Assembly: GCA_036272595.1 (NCBI GenBank) | Contig: DATAYM010000024.1 | Span: 62,001 to 126,000 of the forward strand | Source of the DNA: Poindextera sp036272595 | Lineage (GTDB): Bacteria; Pseudomonadota; Alphaproteobacteria; Caulobacterales; Caulobacteraceae | Direction of reading: 5' to 3' | Length of the DNA: 64,000 nucleotides | Shown: positions 48,153 to 57,413 of the stretch, piece by piece | Layout: each line of letters opens with the position of its first letter | How positions within the stretch are numbered: the stretch's first letter is position 1 | Program-made: the position numbers and the translations under genes | The notes under the pieces: model-generated | Seen by the model: only the letters and a program-made list of their open reading frames with translations | Databases searched by the model: none | Told to the model about the DNA's origin: nothing

Positions 48153-49655
48153 CTAGATTTCCTGGTTGTATGCCCCGATCTCGGGATGTTTGGCCAGCCC
48201 GGGTTTGACCTCTTCGCGGAACAGGGCGCGCATGTCGGCGTCCGACCGGGTGCTTTCCACCACCACCACCATTTCCGGCTTGTTGGACGAGGCGCGGACC
48301 AAGAGCCACGAGCCGTCCTCCAGCGCCACGCGGACGCCGTTGACGGTGATCACCTCGCTGATGGCGCGGCCGAGGATCTTGCCGCCGGCGGCGGCCAGGG
48401 CCTCGTATTCCTTCACGATCTTGTCGACCGCGGCGTATTTCAGCTCGTCGTCGCAGTGCGGGGACATGGTCAGCGAGGTCCAGGCCACCGGCAGGGCGTT
48501 CTTCAGCTGGCTGATCGACTTGCCGGGGTTGCGGTCGAGCATGGCCAGCACCGCCGCCGCCGAGGTCAGGCCGCAGTCGTAGCCGCGGCCCAGCGGCGGG
48601 TTGAAGAAGAAGTGGCCGCTCTTTTCGAACCCGGCCAGGGCGCCCAGCTCGGCGGTCTTGCGCTTGATGTAGCTGTGGCCGGTCTTCCAGTAGACGGTGG
48701 TGCAACGGTTCGCCGCCAGCACCGGATCGGTGGCGAACAGGCCGGTGGATTTGACGTCGACCACGAAGGTCGCGCCCTGGTGGTCGGGGGCGAGGTCGCG
48801 GGCCAGCATCAGGCCGATCTTGTCGGCGAAGATCTCGTCGCCCTGGTCGTCGACCACGCCGCAGCGGTCGCCGTCGCCGTCGAAGCCGAGAGCCAGGTCC
48901 GCGCCGGTCTCCAGCACCCGCCTGGCCATGGCGTCGAGCATGACGTGGTCTTCGGGGTTGGGGTTGTAGCGCGGGAAGGTGAAGTCGAGCTCGGTGTCCA
49001 TCTCGATCACCTCGCTGACGCCCATGCGGCGCAGCGCCTCCGGCGCGAAGGCGCCGGCCGTGCCGTTGCCGCAGGCGCAGATCGCCTTGATCGGCCGGGT
49101 CAGGCGCAGCCGGCCCGCCACGTCGGCGATATAGCGCTCGGCCATGCCTTCGATGCGGGTCAGCCGCCCGCCCGGCCGCTCGCGCCAGGCCGCGGTGAGC
49201 ACCAGTTCCTTCAGCCGCCCGATCTCCTCGGGGCCGAAGGTCAGCGGCGGCTCGGCGCCCATCTTCACCCCGGTCCAGCCGTTCTCGTTGTGGCTGGCGG
49301 TGACCATGGCGACGCAGGCGACGTCCAGGCTGACCTGCGCGAAATAGGCCATCGGCGTGATGGCCAGCCCGATGTCGCAGACCTCGCAGCCGGCGGCGAT
49401 CAGGCCGAGCGTCAGCGCCTGCTTCACCGCCAGCGAATAGGCGCGGTAATCGTGGCCGACCACGATGCGCGACTGGCCCAGTTCGTGGATATAGGTCCCG
49501 AGCCCGAGGCCGAGCGCCTGCACGCCGAGGAGGTTGATCTCCGAGCCCAGCAGCCAGCGCGCGTCGTACTCGCGAAAGCCGGTCGGTTTGACCAGCGGGA
49601 TCATCTCATAGGCTTCGGTGTTTTCGGCGATGTCGGCGCGGGGGATGGGCAGCAT
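48153..49655 (-). CDS. Phosphomannomutase/phosphoglucomutase
   Basis: 500 residues with an alpha-D-phosphohexomutase fold. The phosphoserine loop is TASHNENGWTGVKM and the metal loop is GFDGDGDRCGVVDD. RASSNKPEMVVVVES forms the phosphate-binding segment. It interconverts mannose or glucose 1- and 6-phosphates for sugar-nucleotide synthesis. It is related to the ManB/AlgC group. The start Met precedes a segment rich in Pro and Ile that matches the family less well, so a later start is possible. It lies 9 bases after kdsD. Confidence 0.93.
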   Translation of the reverse strand: MLPIPRADIAENTEAYEMIPLVKPTGFREYDARWLLGSEINLLGVQALGLGLGTYIHELGQSRIVVGHDYRAYSLAVKQALTLGLIAAGCEVCDIGLAITPMAYFAQVSLDVACVAMVTASHNENGWTGVKMGAEPPLTFGPEEIGRLKELVLTAAWRERPGGRLTRIEGMAERYIADVAGRLRLTRPIKAICACGNGTAGAFAPEALRRMGVSEVIEMDTELDFTFPRYNPNPEDHVMLDAMARRVLETGADLALGFDGDGDRCGVVDDQGDEIFADKIGLMLARDLAPDHQGATFVVDVKSTGLFATDPVLAANRCTTVYWKTGHSYIKRKTAELGALAGFEKSGHFFFNPPLGRGYDCGLTSAAAVLAMLDRNPGKSISQLKNALPVAWTSLTMSPHCDDELKYAAVDKIVKEYEALAAAGGKILGRAISEVITVNGVRVALEDGSWLLVRASSNKPEMVVVVESTRSDADMRALFREEVKPGLAKHPEIGAYNQEI

Positions 49656-49664
49656 GGCGTTCCT

Positions 49665-50615
49665 CTACATCACCCCGGCGCGCAAAAGGTCGTGCATGCT
49701 CAGGATGCCGACCGGCCGCTCGTCTTCGACCACGAACAGAACGGTGACTCCGGCGATAAGCTGCAGGGCTTCGGCGGCGAAGGTGTCGCGGCTGGCCACC
49801 CTGGGCGTTCTGGTCATCACCTCGCCGGCCGAGCGGTCGAGCAGACCTTCGATATGGCGGCGGATGTCGCCGTCGGTGATGATGCCGATCAGCCGGCCGT
49901 CGGGCGCGACAACGCCGACGCAGCCGAAGCGCTTGGCGCTCATCACGCGGATCGCCTCGGCCATCGGCGTCTCCGGGGCCGCCAGCGGCAGCTCGTCCGG
50001 CCCGTGCATCAGATCGCCCACCAGGCGCAGACCGGCGCCGATCTTGCCGCCCGGATGCAGCACGCCGAAATGGTCGGCGGTGAAGCCGCGCCGCTCGAGC
50101 AGGGCCACGGCCAGGGCGTCGCCCAGCGCCATCTGCAAGGTGGTGGAGGTGGTCGGCGCGTCCAGCGGCTGGGCCGCTTCCGGCGCCTCGGGCAGGCGAA
50201 GCACGACGTCGGCGGCGTGGCCAAGGGTCGAATCGGCCACGGCGGTGATGGCGATCAGCGGGATCCGGAACCGCTTGGCGTAGGCGACGACCTGGGCCAG
50301 TTCGCGGGTCTCGCCGGACTTGGACAGCGCCACCACCACGTCGTCGACCCCGATCATGCCCAGGTCGCCATGGGCGGCCTCGGTGGCGTGGACGAACAAG
50401 GCCGGCTCGCCGGTCGAGGCCAGGGTCGAGGCGATCTTGCGCGCCACGTGGCCGGACTTGCCGACCCCGGTCAGGATCACCCGGCCCTTGGCGGCGGCCA
50501 AGGCCTCGACGGCGCTGACGAAATCGGAGCCGAGGCTGTCGGCGAGCCGGGCCAGGGCCTGCGCCTCGACGCCCAGCACGCGCCGGCCGGTGGCGACCGC
50601 GTCGAAATCGGTCAT
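49665..50615 (-). CDS. kdsD: D-arabinose 5-phosphate isomerase (KdsD/KpsF)
   Basis: 316 residues. KdsD isomerises ribulose-5-phosphate to arabinose-5-phosphate, precursor of Kdo in lipopolysaccharide. The SIS domain has LTGVGKSGHVARKIASTLAS and ALSKSGETRELAQVV, and HPGGKIGAG lies at the domain end. Two CBS domains follow (about 195-315). The ATG overlaps the stop of the preceding small gene as ATGA. Confidence 0.96.
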   Translation of the reverse strand: MTDFDAVATGRRVLGVEAQALARLADSLGSDFVSAVEALAAAKGRVILTGVGKSGHVARKIASTLASTGEPALFVHATEAAHGDLGMIGVDDVVVALSKSGETRELAQVVAYAKRFRIPLIAITAVADSTLGHAADVVLRLPEAPEAAQPLDAPTTSTTLQMALGDALAVALLERRGFTADHFGVLHPGGKIGAGLRLVGDLMHGPDELPLAAPETPMAEAIRVMSAKRFGCVGVVAPDGRLIGIITDGDIRRHIEGLLDRSAGEVMTRTPRVASRDTFAAEALQLIAGVTVLFVVEDERPVGILSMHDLLRAGVM

Positions 50616-50842
50616 TTGCCGGCCCGTAGGCCGATCAGAGCGGCGGCGGCCTTCGGATTGGCGGCGATCCTGGCGGCGGCCTCCCGCGCCTGCGCCGCCC
50701 GCTGGGCCTCGGCCGTCCGCACCACCGGATGACCGAACGGCCCGGGGGAGCGCGCGCCGAAGCCTTGCGGCCAGACCGCGGCCAGCGCCACCAGCAATAG
50801 GGCGGCGAGCGCCGCCAGCGAGAAGAAGACCCGATCGGACAT
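50612..50842 (-). CDS. Small single-pass membrane protein
   Basis: 76 residues from the ATG at 50842, or 87 from the ATG at 50875; neither has a strong ribosome-binding site. One membrane segment (about 5-24, VFFSLAALAALLLVALAAVW) is followed by a Pro/Gly turn and an Ala/Arg-rich helix. The stop codon overlaps the kdsD start, so it is coupled to kdsD. Position resembles that of small LPS-export genes such as lptC next to kdsD, but the sequence is too short for LptC. Confidence 0.65.
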   Translation of the reverse strand: MSDRVFFSLAALAALLLVALAAVWPQGFGARSPGPFGHPVVRTAEAQRAAQAREAAARIAANPKAAAALIGLRAGK

Positions 50843-50964
50843 CGGCGGGGGATATAGCAGCGCCTGCGCGGCCATGCAGCCCCACCGCGCGCCGGAGACG
50901 CATCAGACACGCGCTTGACGGGCGCGAACGGCGCCTCTAGCCGAGGCGGCGCCCGGAGGTCCCG

Positions 50965-51678
50965 ATGCCCACACTCGTTTTGCTTCGCCACGGCCAGAGC
51001 GTCTGGAACCTCGAGAAACGCTTCACCGGCTGGGTGGACGTCGACGTCACCGCCCAGGGCGAGGCCGAGGCCGCCCGCGCCGGCGAGCTGCTCAAGGCCG
51101 CCGGCGTCCAGTTCGATCGCGCCTACGCCTCGGTGCTCACCCGCGCCATCCGCACCGCCGACCTGGCCCTGGCCAGGGCCGATCAGCTGTGGATCCCGCT
51201 GACCAAGTCCTGGCGGCTGAACGAGCGGCACTACGGCGCCCTGACCGGGCGGACCCATGCCGAGGTGGCCGCCGAGGCTGGCGACGAACAGGTGAAGACC
51301 TGGCGGCGATCCTACGATGTGCCGCCGCCGCCGCTGCAGCCCGGCGGCGCCTATGATTTCACCAAGGACCGCCGCTATGCCGGCGAGCCGATTCCGGCGA
51401 CCGAAAGCCTGAAGACCACGCTGGATCGGGTGCTCCCCTATTGGACCGGCGAGATCGCGCCCAAGCTCGCCGCCGGCGAAAGCCTGCTGATCGCCGCCCA
51501 CGGCAACTCCCTGCGCGCCGTCGTCAAGCACCTGTTCGCCGTCCCGGACGCGGCGATCACCGGGGTCGAGATCCCCACCGGCAACCCGTTGCTGATCACG
51601 CTCGACGCGGACCTGAAGCCGGCCGGGGCGCGCTATCTCGACCAGGATCGGGCCGAGCGCCTGCCGGCCGCCGCCTGA
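50965..51678 (+). CDS. gpmA: 2,3-bisphosphoglycerate-dependent phosphoglycerate mutase
   Basis: 237 residues. GpmA interconverts 3- and 2-phosphoglycerate in glycolysis. The phospho-His motif LRHGQSVWN, RAIRTADLALA, the catalytic Glu in SWRLNERHYGALTG and the second His in AAHGNSLRAVVKHL are all visible. The start ATG follows GGAGGT. It is a stand-alone gene, divergent from the kdsD group. Confidence 0.97.
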   Translation: MPTLVLLRHGQSVWNLEKRFTGWVDVDVTAQGEAEAARAGELLKAAGVQFDRAYASVLTRAIRTADLALARADQLWIPLTKSWRLNERHYGALTGRTHAEVAAEAGDEQVKTWRRSYDVPPPPLQPGGAYDFTKDRRYAGEPIPATESLKTTLDRVLPYWTGEIAPKLAAGESLLIAAHGNSLRAVVKHLFAVPDAAITGVEIPTGNPLLITLDADLKPAGARYLDQDRAERLPAAA

Positions 51679-51788
51679 GCGCGAGGCGCCGCGTCCTCGC
51701 AAAGCGACAAATCGGCCGTCCAAGGAAGGGATGCGTTAACGCGCGGCAGGCATAGTCCAGCTCGATATTCTCCAGCTGGATCAGCCCC

Positions 51789-53057
51789 ATGCCCGCGTAC
51801 AGCACGGCCGGCAACTATCGCCGTCTTACGCAAGACGAAGCCGACGCCATCTGCGCCAAGCACGACCGCCTGTGGACCGCGCGGCCCGGCGGCGCGCGCG
51901 CGGTGTTTTCCTGGATGGACCTGAGCGGGCTGAATTTCCGCGGCCGCAACCTGTCCGACGCCGACTTCACCGGCGCCATCCTGTCCGGCTGCAAGTTCGC
52001 CAACGCCCGGCTGGACCACACCGTCTTCTTCGCCGCCGACCTGCAGGAAGCCGATCTGAGCGAATGCTCGCTGCGCCGCGCCGACCTGCGCGGCGCCTGC
52101 CTGCGCGGCGCCGACCTGACCGGCGCCGACCTGTTCGAGGCCGATCTGCGGGAGGGCTCGATCGCGGCCGTCGACCGCGCCAGGGGCCTTCGCCTGCTCG
52201 AACACACCACCCGCGTCTCCGAGGCGCAGGGCGCGACCCTGGTCGGCGCCAATCTGGAGCGGTCGAAACTCTCCGGCGTCATCGCCGTGCGCGCCGACTT
52301 CACCGACGCGGTGCTGAAGGACGCCAAGCTGGTCCGCGCCAACCTGAAACAGTGCGCGATGAACGGGGTCAACCTCGCCGGCGCCGACCTTTCCGGGGCC
52401 GACCTTTCCGGCGCCGACCTGCGCGACGCGGTGCTGGTCGGGGCGACCATCTACGCCTGCAACACCACCGACGCGCGCATGGACGGGGCGCTGACCGACC
52501 AGCCTTCCGGCCGCGACATCTCCGAGCTTCCCTACGCCGAAATGGTCGCCGCCCACGCCCAGTGGTGCGAGAGCGAAGGCCTCGAGGGCAGCCCCTCGTC
52601 GTTCGACAACGCCGACCTTCGGGCGCTGAAGTCGGTCAAGGGCTTCAACCTGACGGCGCTCTCGGCGAAGGGCGCGGTCTTCTACGGCCTCGACATGGAG
52701 GGCGTGCAGCTGCAGGGCGCCCAGCTGCAGGGCGCCGATCTGCGCGCCTGCAACCTTCGCCGCGCCGACCTGCGCGGGGCCCGGCTGATGGGCGCCAAGC
52801 TCTCCGGCTCCGATCTGCGCGAGGCGGTGCTCGGCCCGCTGCTGATCGGCGCCGACCGCATGATGCCCTGCGACATGACCCGCTGCATCGCCAAGGGCGC
52901 CGACTTCTCCCACGCCGACCTGAACCACGCGGTCATGGTGTTCGCCGACATCAGCCGCGCCAACTTCACCGGCGCGACGCTGCGGCAGGCCGATCTCAGC
53001 GGCGCGCACCGCCCGGCCACCCGCGGCCTGGAAATCACCGCGGTCGCCAAGGGCTGA
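51789..53057 (+). CDS. Pentapeptide-repeat protein
   Basis: 422 residues. Two blocks of A(D/N)LxG-type pentapeptides, about residues 45-125 and 150-230, are separated by short linkers; a third block lies at about 280-415. Pentapeptide repeats fold as right-handed quadrilateral beta-helices. No signal peptide or membrane segment is visible, so it is likely cytosolic. Its function is unknown. Some family members mimic DNA and bind gyrase, but nothing here shows that. Cys residues are frequent within the blocks (LSGCKF, LSECSL, RGACLRG). Confidence 0.9.
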   Translation: MPAYSTAGNYRRLTQDEADAICAKHDRLWTARPGGARAVFSWMDLSGLNFRGRNLSDADFTGAILSGCKFANARLDHTVFFAADLQEADLSECSLRRADLRGACLRGADLTGADLFEADLREGSIAAVDRARGLRLLEHTTRVSEAQGATLVGANLERSKLSGVIAVRADFTDAVLKDAKLVRANLKQCAMNGVNLAGADLSGADLSGADLRDAVLVGATIYACNTTDARMDGALTDQPSGRDISELPYAEMVAAHAQWCESEGLEGSPSSFDNADLRALKSVKGFNLTALSAKGAVFYGLDMEGVQLQGAQLQGADLRACNLRRADLRGARLMGAKLSGSDLREAVLGPLLIGADRMMPCDMTRCIAKGADFSHADLNHAVMVFADISRANFTGATLRQADLSGAHRPATRGLEITAVAKG

Positions 53058-53103
53058 AGACCGGGCTCTCGCGGGCCGCGCCGAAATGTTCTAGCAGGGC
53101 GGC

Positions 53104-54252
53104 ATGATCGTCTTCTGGGTCGCCGCGGCCCTGCTTTCCGTCGCCGCGGCCGTTCTCATCGTCCTGCGCGCCGCCCGCGCGGCCGAGCATCGCCAGGCCG
53201 AGGACCCCTCGCTCGTGGTCTATCGCCGCCAGCTCGGCGAGATCGACGATCTCGCCGACCGCGGCCTGCTGCCTGAAGCCGAGCGGCGCTCCGCCCGCAC
53301 CGAGGCGGCGCGGCGGCTGCTGGCAGCGGCCGACGCCCAGGACCACGCTCAGGCCGCGCCGGACGCTCGGGCCGCGCTCGACGCCCGGGCCGCGACCGAC
53401 GCCCGGGCCGCGCCCGGGGAGGGCGGCCGCGCCCGCGGGCTGGTGATCGCGCTGGCCGCCGCCGCGCCGCTGGTCGCGCTCGGCATCTACCTGTTCGTCG
53501 GCTCGCCGCAGACGCCGGACCAGCCGTTCGCCCGACGGCTGAAGGCCTGGAGCGCCGACCCCAGCAGCCTGGGTCCCGAACAGATGGCGGCGGTCCTGAC
53601 CGAGATCGCGGCCAAGCATCCGGACGATGCGGTCCCGCTGGTCTATCTGTCCCACGCCGACGTCGCCGCCGGCGACCTGACCGGCGCCGAACAGGCGATC
53701 CGCAAGGCGCTGTCCATCGATCCGAAGCGCGGCGAGCTCTGGGGCCTGCTGGGCGAAATCCTGACCGACAAGGCCGGCCAGGACGGGACGCCGGAGGCGA
53801 TGGACGCCTTCCACCGCGCCATCGCGCTCGATCCGAGCCTGGCCGGGCCGCGCTACTATCTGGCCCGCGCCCAGATCGCCGGCGGCGACGTGAAGGACGG
53901 CCTGGCGGCCTGGCGGGCGCTCGGCGCCTCGCTGCCGGCCGCCGATCCGAGGCGGCCCGGCCTGCTCGCCGAGATCGCCGCGGTCGAAAAGACCGGCGCC
54001 CTCGCGACCGCCCAGGCCGGCCAGCCGGCGGTCGACCCGCGGGCGATGATCCGCGCCATGGTGGCCCGCCAGGCCGCGCAGCTCGAGGCCCAGCCGGACG
54101 ATCCGCAAGGCTGGGGCCGGCTGATCCGCTCCTACGGCGTGCTCGGCGACGAGCCCCGGCGGCAGGCGGCGCTGGCCCGCGCCCAGGCCCTGTTCAAGAA
54201 CCGCCCTGACGCCTGGAAGGCGGTTGAAAACGCCGAGGCCAACGCGCAATGA
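53104..54252 (+). CDS. ccmI: Cytochrome c biogenesis protein CcmI (CycH)
   Basis: 382 residues. CcmI presents apocytochrome c to the haem lyase complex. Two membrane segments (about 1-22 and 115-136, LVIALAAAAPLVALGIYLFV) flank a cytosolic part with YRRQLGEIDDLADRGLLPEAE. After the second segment a TPR region (about 160-340) contains PLVYLSHADVAAGDLTGAE and AMDAFHRAIALDPSLA. The linker between the membrane segments is rich in ARAA/DAR repeats. It is the first gene of the ccmIEFH group. Confidence 0.93.
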   Translation: MIVFWVAAALLSVAAAVLIVLRAARAAEHRQAEDPSLVVYRRQLGEIDDLADRGLLPEAERRSARTEAARRLLAAADAQDHAQAAPDARAALDARAATDARAAPGEGGRARGLVIALAAAAPLVALGIYLFVGSPQTPDQPFARRLKAWSADPSSLGPEQMAAVLTEIAAKHPDDAVPLVYLSHADVAAGDLTGAEQAIRKALSIDPKRGELWGLLGEILTDKAGQDGTPEAMDAFHRAIALDPSLAGPRYYLARAQIAGGDVKDGLAAWRALGASLPAADPRRPGLLAEIAAVEKTGALATAQAGQPAVDPRAMIRAMVARQAAQLEAQPDDPQGWGRLIRSYGVLGDEPRRQAALARAQALFKNRPDAWKAVENAEANAQ

Positions 54253-54328
54253 GCCGGCGATCTGAACTCAAACCATTTTTGTGGCAAAATCGCCTGGTCC
54301 AAGCGCCGGACATGAGACCGTCCCAGCC

Positions 54329-54805
54329 ATGAGCCTCCTGCCCAGATCCCGAAAGGCGCGCCGCCGGCTGGCGGCGGTGGCGATCGCCGCGCCGATCCTG
54401 GCGGCCTCGGCGGCGCTGGCCTTCTATGCGCTGGGGGATTCCGTCTCCTTCTTCTATTCGCCGTCCCAGGCCAGGGCCGCCGGCGTGCCGGCCGGCCGCA
54501 CCATCGAGCTCGGCGGGCTGGTGGCCGCCGGCTCCCTGCGCAAGACCGCGGACGGCGGTATCGCCTTCGTGGTCGCCGACCACCGCGACCAGGATCCGGT
54601 GGCCTACAAGGGCGAGCTGCCGGACCTGTTCCGCGAGGGCCAGGGGGTGGTGGCCAAGGGATCGTTCCGCCCGGACGGGGTCTTCGAGGCCAGCGAGATC
54701 CTCGCCAAGCACGACGAGAAGTACATGCCGCGCGAGCTGGTCAAGGCGCTGAAGGCGTCGGGCGAGTGGCGCGGCCAGCGCCAGACCGCCGCGATGGCGC
54801 AATGA
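54329..54805 (+). CDS. ccmE: Cytochrome c maturation haem chaperone CcmE (CycJ)
   Basis: 158 residues from the ATG at 54329. CcmE carries haem to CcmF/H. One N-terminal membrane anchor (about 12-34) is followed by the OB-fold with GRTIELGGLVAAGSL and the haem-binding motif LAKHDEKYMP, where His is the covalent ligand and Tyr coordinates. The stop overlaps the ccmF start as ATGA. A start at 54281 would add 16 residues without a hydrophobic reason. Confidence 0.96.
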   Translation: MSLLPRSRKARRRLAAVAIAAPILAASAALAFYALGDSVSFFYSPSQARAAGVPAGRTIELGGLVAAGSLRKTADGGIAFVVADHRDQDPVAYKGELPDLFREGQGVVAKGSFRPDGVFEASEILAKHDEKYMPRELVKALKASGEWRGQRQTAAMAQ

Positions 54806-56808
54806 CCGCTGAGTTCGGCTCCTTCGCCCTGGTGCTGGCCTTCGCCCTGTCGCTGGCCCAGGCCGGGCTGTCGGCCGGCGGCCGCTGGCGCGGCTCGGCG
54901 GCGCTGTCCGGCGCCGGCGAAGGCGCGGCGGCCGGCGCCTTCCTCTGCACGGCGGTCGCCTTCTTCTGCCTGATGTATGCCTTCGTGACCTCGGACTTCT
55001 CGGTCGCCAACGTGGCGCAGAACTCCCACACGGCCAAGCCGCTGTTCTACAAGATCACCGGGGTCTGGGGCAGTCACGAGGGCTCGATGCTGCTCTGGTG
55101 CCTGGCGCTGACCGGCTACGGCGCGGCGATGGCGCTCGCCGGCGGCGGCCTGCCGGCGCGGCTGAAGTCCAGCGCGGTCGCCGTGCAGGGCGGCCTCGGC
55201 GTGCTCTTCCTCGGCTATACGGTGTTCGCCTCCAACCCCCTGATGCGGCTGGCCGATCCACCGGTGGAAGGCCGCTCGCTCAATCCGCTGCTGCAGGACC
55301 CCTACCTCGCCATCCACCCGCCTTTCCTCTATGCCGGCTATGTCGGCATGTCGGTGGTGTTTTCCCTGGCCCTGGCCGCCCTGATCGAGGGCCGGGTCGA
55401 CGCCGCCTGGGCGCGCTGGGTGCGGCCCTGGGCGCTGGCCGCCTGGAGCCTGCTGACCATCGGCATCATGCTGGGCTCCTTCTGGTCCTACTATGTGCTG
55501 GGCTGGGGCGGCTGGTGGGCGTGGGACCCGGTGGAGAACGCCAGCTTCATGCCCTGGCTGGCGGCGACCGCCCTGCTGCACTCGGCGACGGTGACCGAAA
55601 AGCGCGGCGCCCTGGCCGGCTGGACGGTGTTCCTCGGCCTGGTCGCCTTCACCTTCTCCATGCTGGGCGCCTTCCTGGTCCGCTCCGGCGTGCTGACCTC
55701 GGTGCATGCCTTCGCCATCGATCCGGCGCGCGGGATCCTGCTGCTGATCATCCTCGGCGTGGCGGCGGGGGCGGGGTTCGCGGTGTTCGCCTGGCGCGCG
55801 CCCAGCCTGGCGCCCGGCGGCCTCTTCGCGCCGATCAGCCGCGAGGGGGCGCTGGTGCTGAACAACCTGTTCATCGCCGCGGCGACGGCGGCGGTGCTGT
55901 TCGGCACGCTCTTCCCGCTGATCCGCCAGGCGCTCAGCGGCGACGCGGTCTCGGTCGGCGCGCCCTATTTCAACCGCACCTTCGCGCCGATCATGGCCGC
56001 GGTGCTGGTCATCCTGCCGATCGCGCCGCTGATGCCGTGGAAGCGGGCCGACCTGAAGGGCGCCGTGCAGCGGCTCGGCGTCGCCGCGGGCCTCGCCCTC
56101 GCGACCGCCGGGCTCTCCTTCGTCCTTGCGCGGCCGGGTCAGGCGGTGACGGCGGCCGGCCTTGCCCTCGGGGTCTGGGTGATCGCCGGAACCGCGACCG
56201 AACTGGTCCAGCGCGCCCGCGGCGGCGGCGCGGGGGCCGGCGAGATCTGGCGGCGGCTGCGCAGTCTGCCGCGCGGCGCCTGGGGGATGAGTCTCGCCCA
56301 TCTCGGGCTGGGCCTGTTCATCCTGGGCGCGGCCATGGAGACCAGCGGCCGCGTCGAAGCGGCCAAGGTGCTGGGTCTCGGCGACAGCATGACCGTCGCC
56401 GGCTACCGGATGAGCCTGGACAAGGTCGGCGACGTCGACGGCGCCAACTACACCGCCCAGCGGGCGAGCCTGGCGGTCGTCCGCAATGGCGCGCCGGTCT
56501 GCCAAGCCGCGCCGGAGCGGCGCTTCTACCCGGCCAGCCAGCAGACCACCTCGCGGGTGACCATCTGCGTCCAGGGCCTCAGCGACCTCTATGTGGTGCT
56601 CGGCGAGCCGCGCGCGGGCGGCGCCGGCCAGCCGGCCTGGCTGATCCGCGCCTATTGGAACCCCTGGGTGCGGCTGATCTTCCTCGGGCCGCTGGTGATG
56701 GCCGTCGGCGGCGGCGTCTCGCTGTCCGACCGCCGCCTGCGCTTCGGCGTTCCGCGCCGGGCCGCGGCGGCGCCGACGCCGGCGGCGGTTCCGGAGCCGG
56801 CGGAATGA
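54802..56808 (+). CDS. ccmF: Haem lyase CcmF (CycK)
   Basis: 668 residues from the ATG overlapping the ccmE stop. CcmF joins haem to apocytochrome c. About 13-15 membrane segments are expected, with the periplasmic WWD motif WGGWWAWDPVENASFMPWL near residues 233-251 and GVWGSHEGSMLLW near residues 88-100. His residues for haem axial ligation occur near conserved positions. The stop overlaps the ccmH start. Confidence 0.97.
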   Translation: MTAEFGSFALVLAFALSLAQAGLSAGGRWRGSAALSGAGEGAAAGAFLCTAVAFFCLMYAFVTSDFSVANVAQNSHTAKPLFYKITGVWGSHEGSMLLWCLALTGYGAAMALAGGGLPARLKSSAVAVQGGLGVLFLGYTVFASNPLMRLADPPVEGRSLNPLLQDPYLAIHPPFLYAGYVGMSVVFSLALAALIEGRVDAAWARWVRPWALAAWSLLTIGIMLGSFWSYYVLGWGGWWAWDPVENASFMPWLAATALLHSATVTEKRGALAGWTVFLGLVAFTFSMLGAFLVRSGVLTSVHAFAIDPARGILLLIILGVAAGAGFAVFAWRAPSLAPGGLFAPISREGALVLNNLFIAAATAAVLFGTLFPLIRQALSGDAVSVGAPYFNRTFAPIMAAVLVILPIAPLMPWKRADLKGAVQRLGVAAGLALATAGLSFVLARPGQAVTAAGLALGVWVIAGTATELVQRARGGGAGAGEIWRRLRSLPRGAWGMSLAHLGLGLFILGAAMETSGRVEAAKVLGLGDSMTVAGYRMSLDKVGDVDGANYTAQRASLAVVRNGAPVCQAAPERRFYPASQQTTSRVTICVQGLSDLYVVLGEPRAGGAGQPAWLIRAYWNPWVRLIFLGPLVMAVGGGVSLSDRRLRFGVPRRAAAAPTPAAVPEPAE

Positions 56809-57254
56809 GCCCGCGGCGCTGGCTGGCCATCGCGGGTGCGGTATTCTGTCTCGCGGGCGCCGCGGCCGATCCGGCGGACCAGCTGAAGAACCCCGCCCAG
56901 GAGGCGCACGCGCGGATGCTGTTCCGCGAAATCCGCTGCGTGGTCTGCCAGAGCGAATCCATCGACGAGTCCGACGCCGACCTCGCCCGCGACCTGCGCC
57001 AGCTGGTGCGCCAGCGGGTGGCGGCCGGGGCCAGCGACGCCGACATCAAGGCCTATCTGGTCAGCCGCTACGGCGAGTTCGTCCTGCTGCAGCCCCGCTT
57101 TTCGCCGGGCAACGCCGCGCTGTGGCTGGCGCCCTTCCTGGTGGTGGTTCTCGGCGCCGGCGTGGTGCTGGCGCGCCGCCGCCCCGCCGCCCCGGAAACC
57201 GACGAGCTGAGCGAGCCGGAGAAGGCGCGCCTGGCGGCGCTGACCGACAATTGA
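56805..57254 (+). CDS. ccmH: Cytochrome c biogenesis protein CcmH (CycL)
   Basis: 149 residues from the ATG overlapping the ccmF stop (ATGA). A signal peptide (about 1-20) is followed by the thioredoxin-like CxxC in REIRCVVCQSESI near residues 43-46 and a helical domain. A membrane anchor near residues 105-125 (LWLAPFLVVVLGAGVVLA) ends the protein. It reduces the apocytochrome CxxCH for haem attachment. Only the short CycL-type domain is present; the TPR part found in some CcmH proteins is in CcmI here. Confidence 0.95.
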   Translation: MSPRRWLAIAGAVFCLAGAAADPADQLKNPAQEAHARMLFREIRCVVCQSESIDESDADLARDLRQLVRQRVAAGASDADIKAYLVSRYGEFVLLQPRFSPGNAALWLAPFLVVVLGAGVVLARRRPAAPETDELSEPEKARLAALTDN

Positions 57255-57413
57255 GCCGGCGGCCACGGTTGCGCCACAGTTGCGTCCCCGAAATCGCCTA
57301 TGATGGGCTGAAAGACGTGCCGAACCATTGGCGCCATTGCGTCTCGCGCCTAGTTTTATAGCGACGCATCGCGCCCTTACCCGCATGGCCCGAAGACAAG
57401 GATCGTTTCGACT

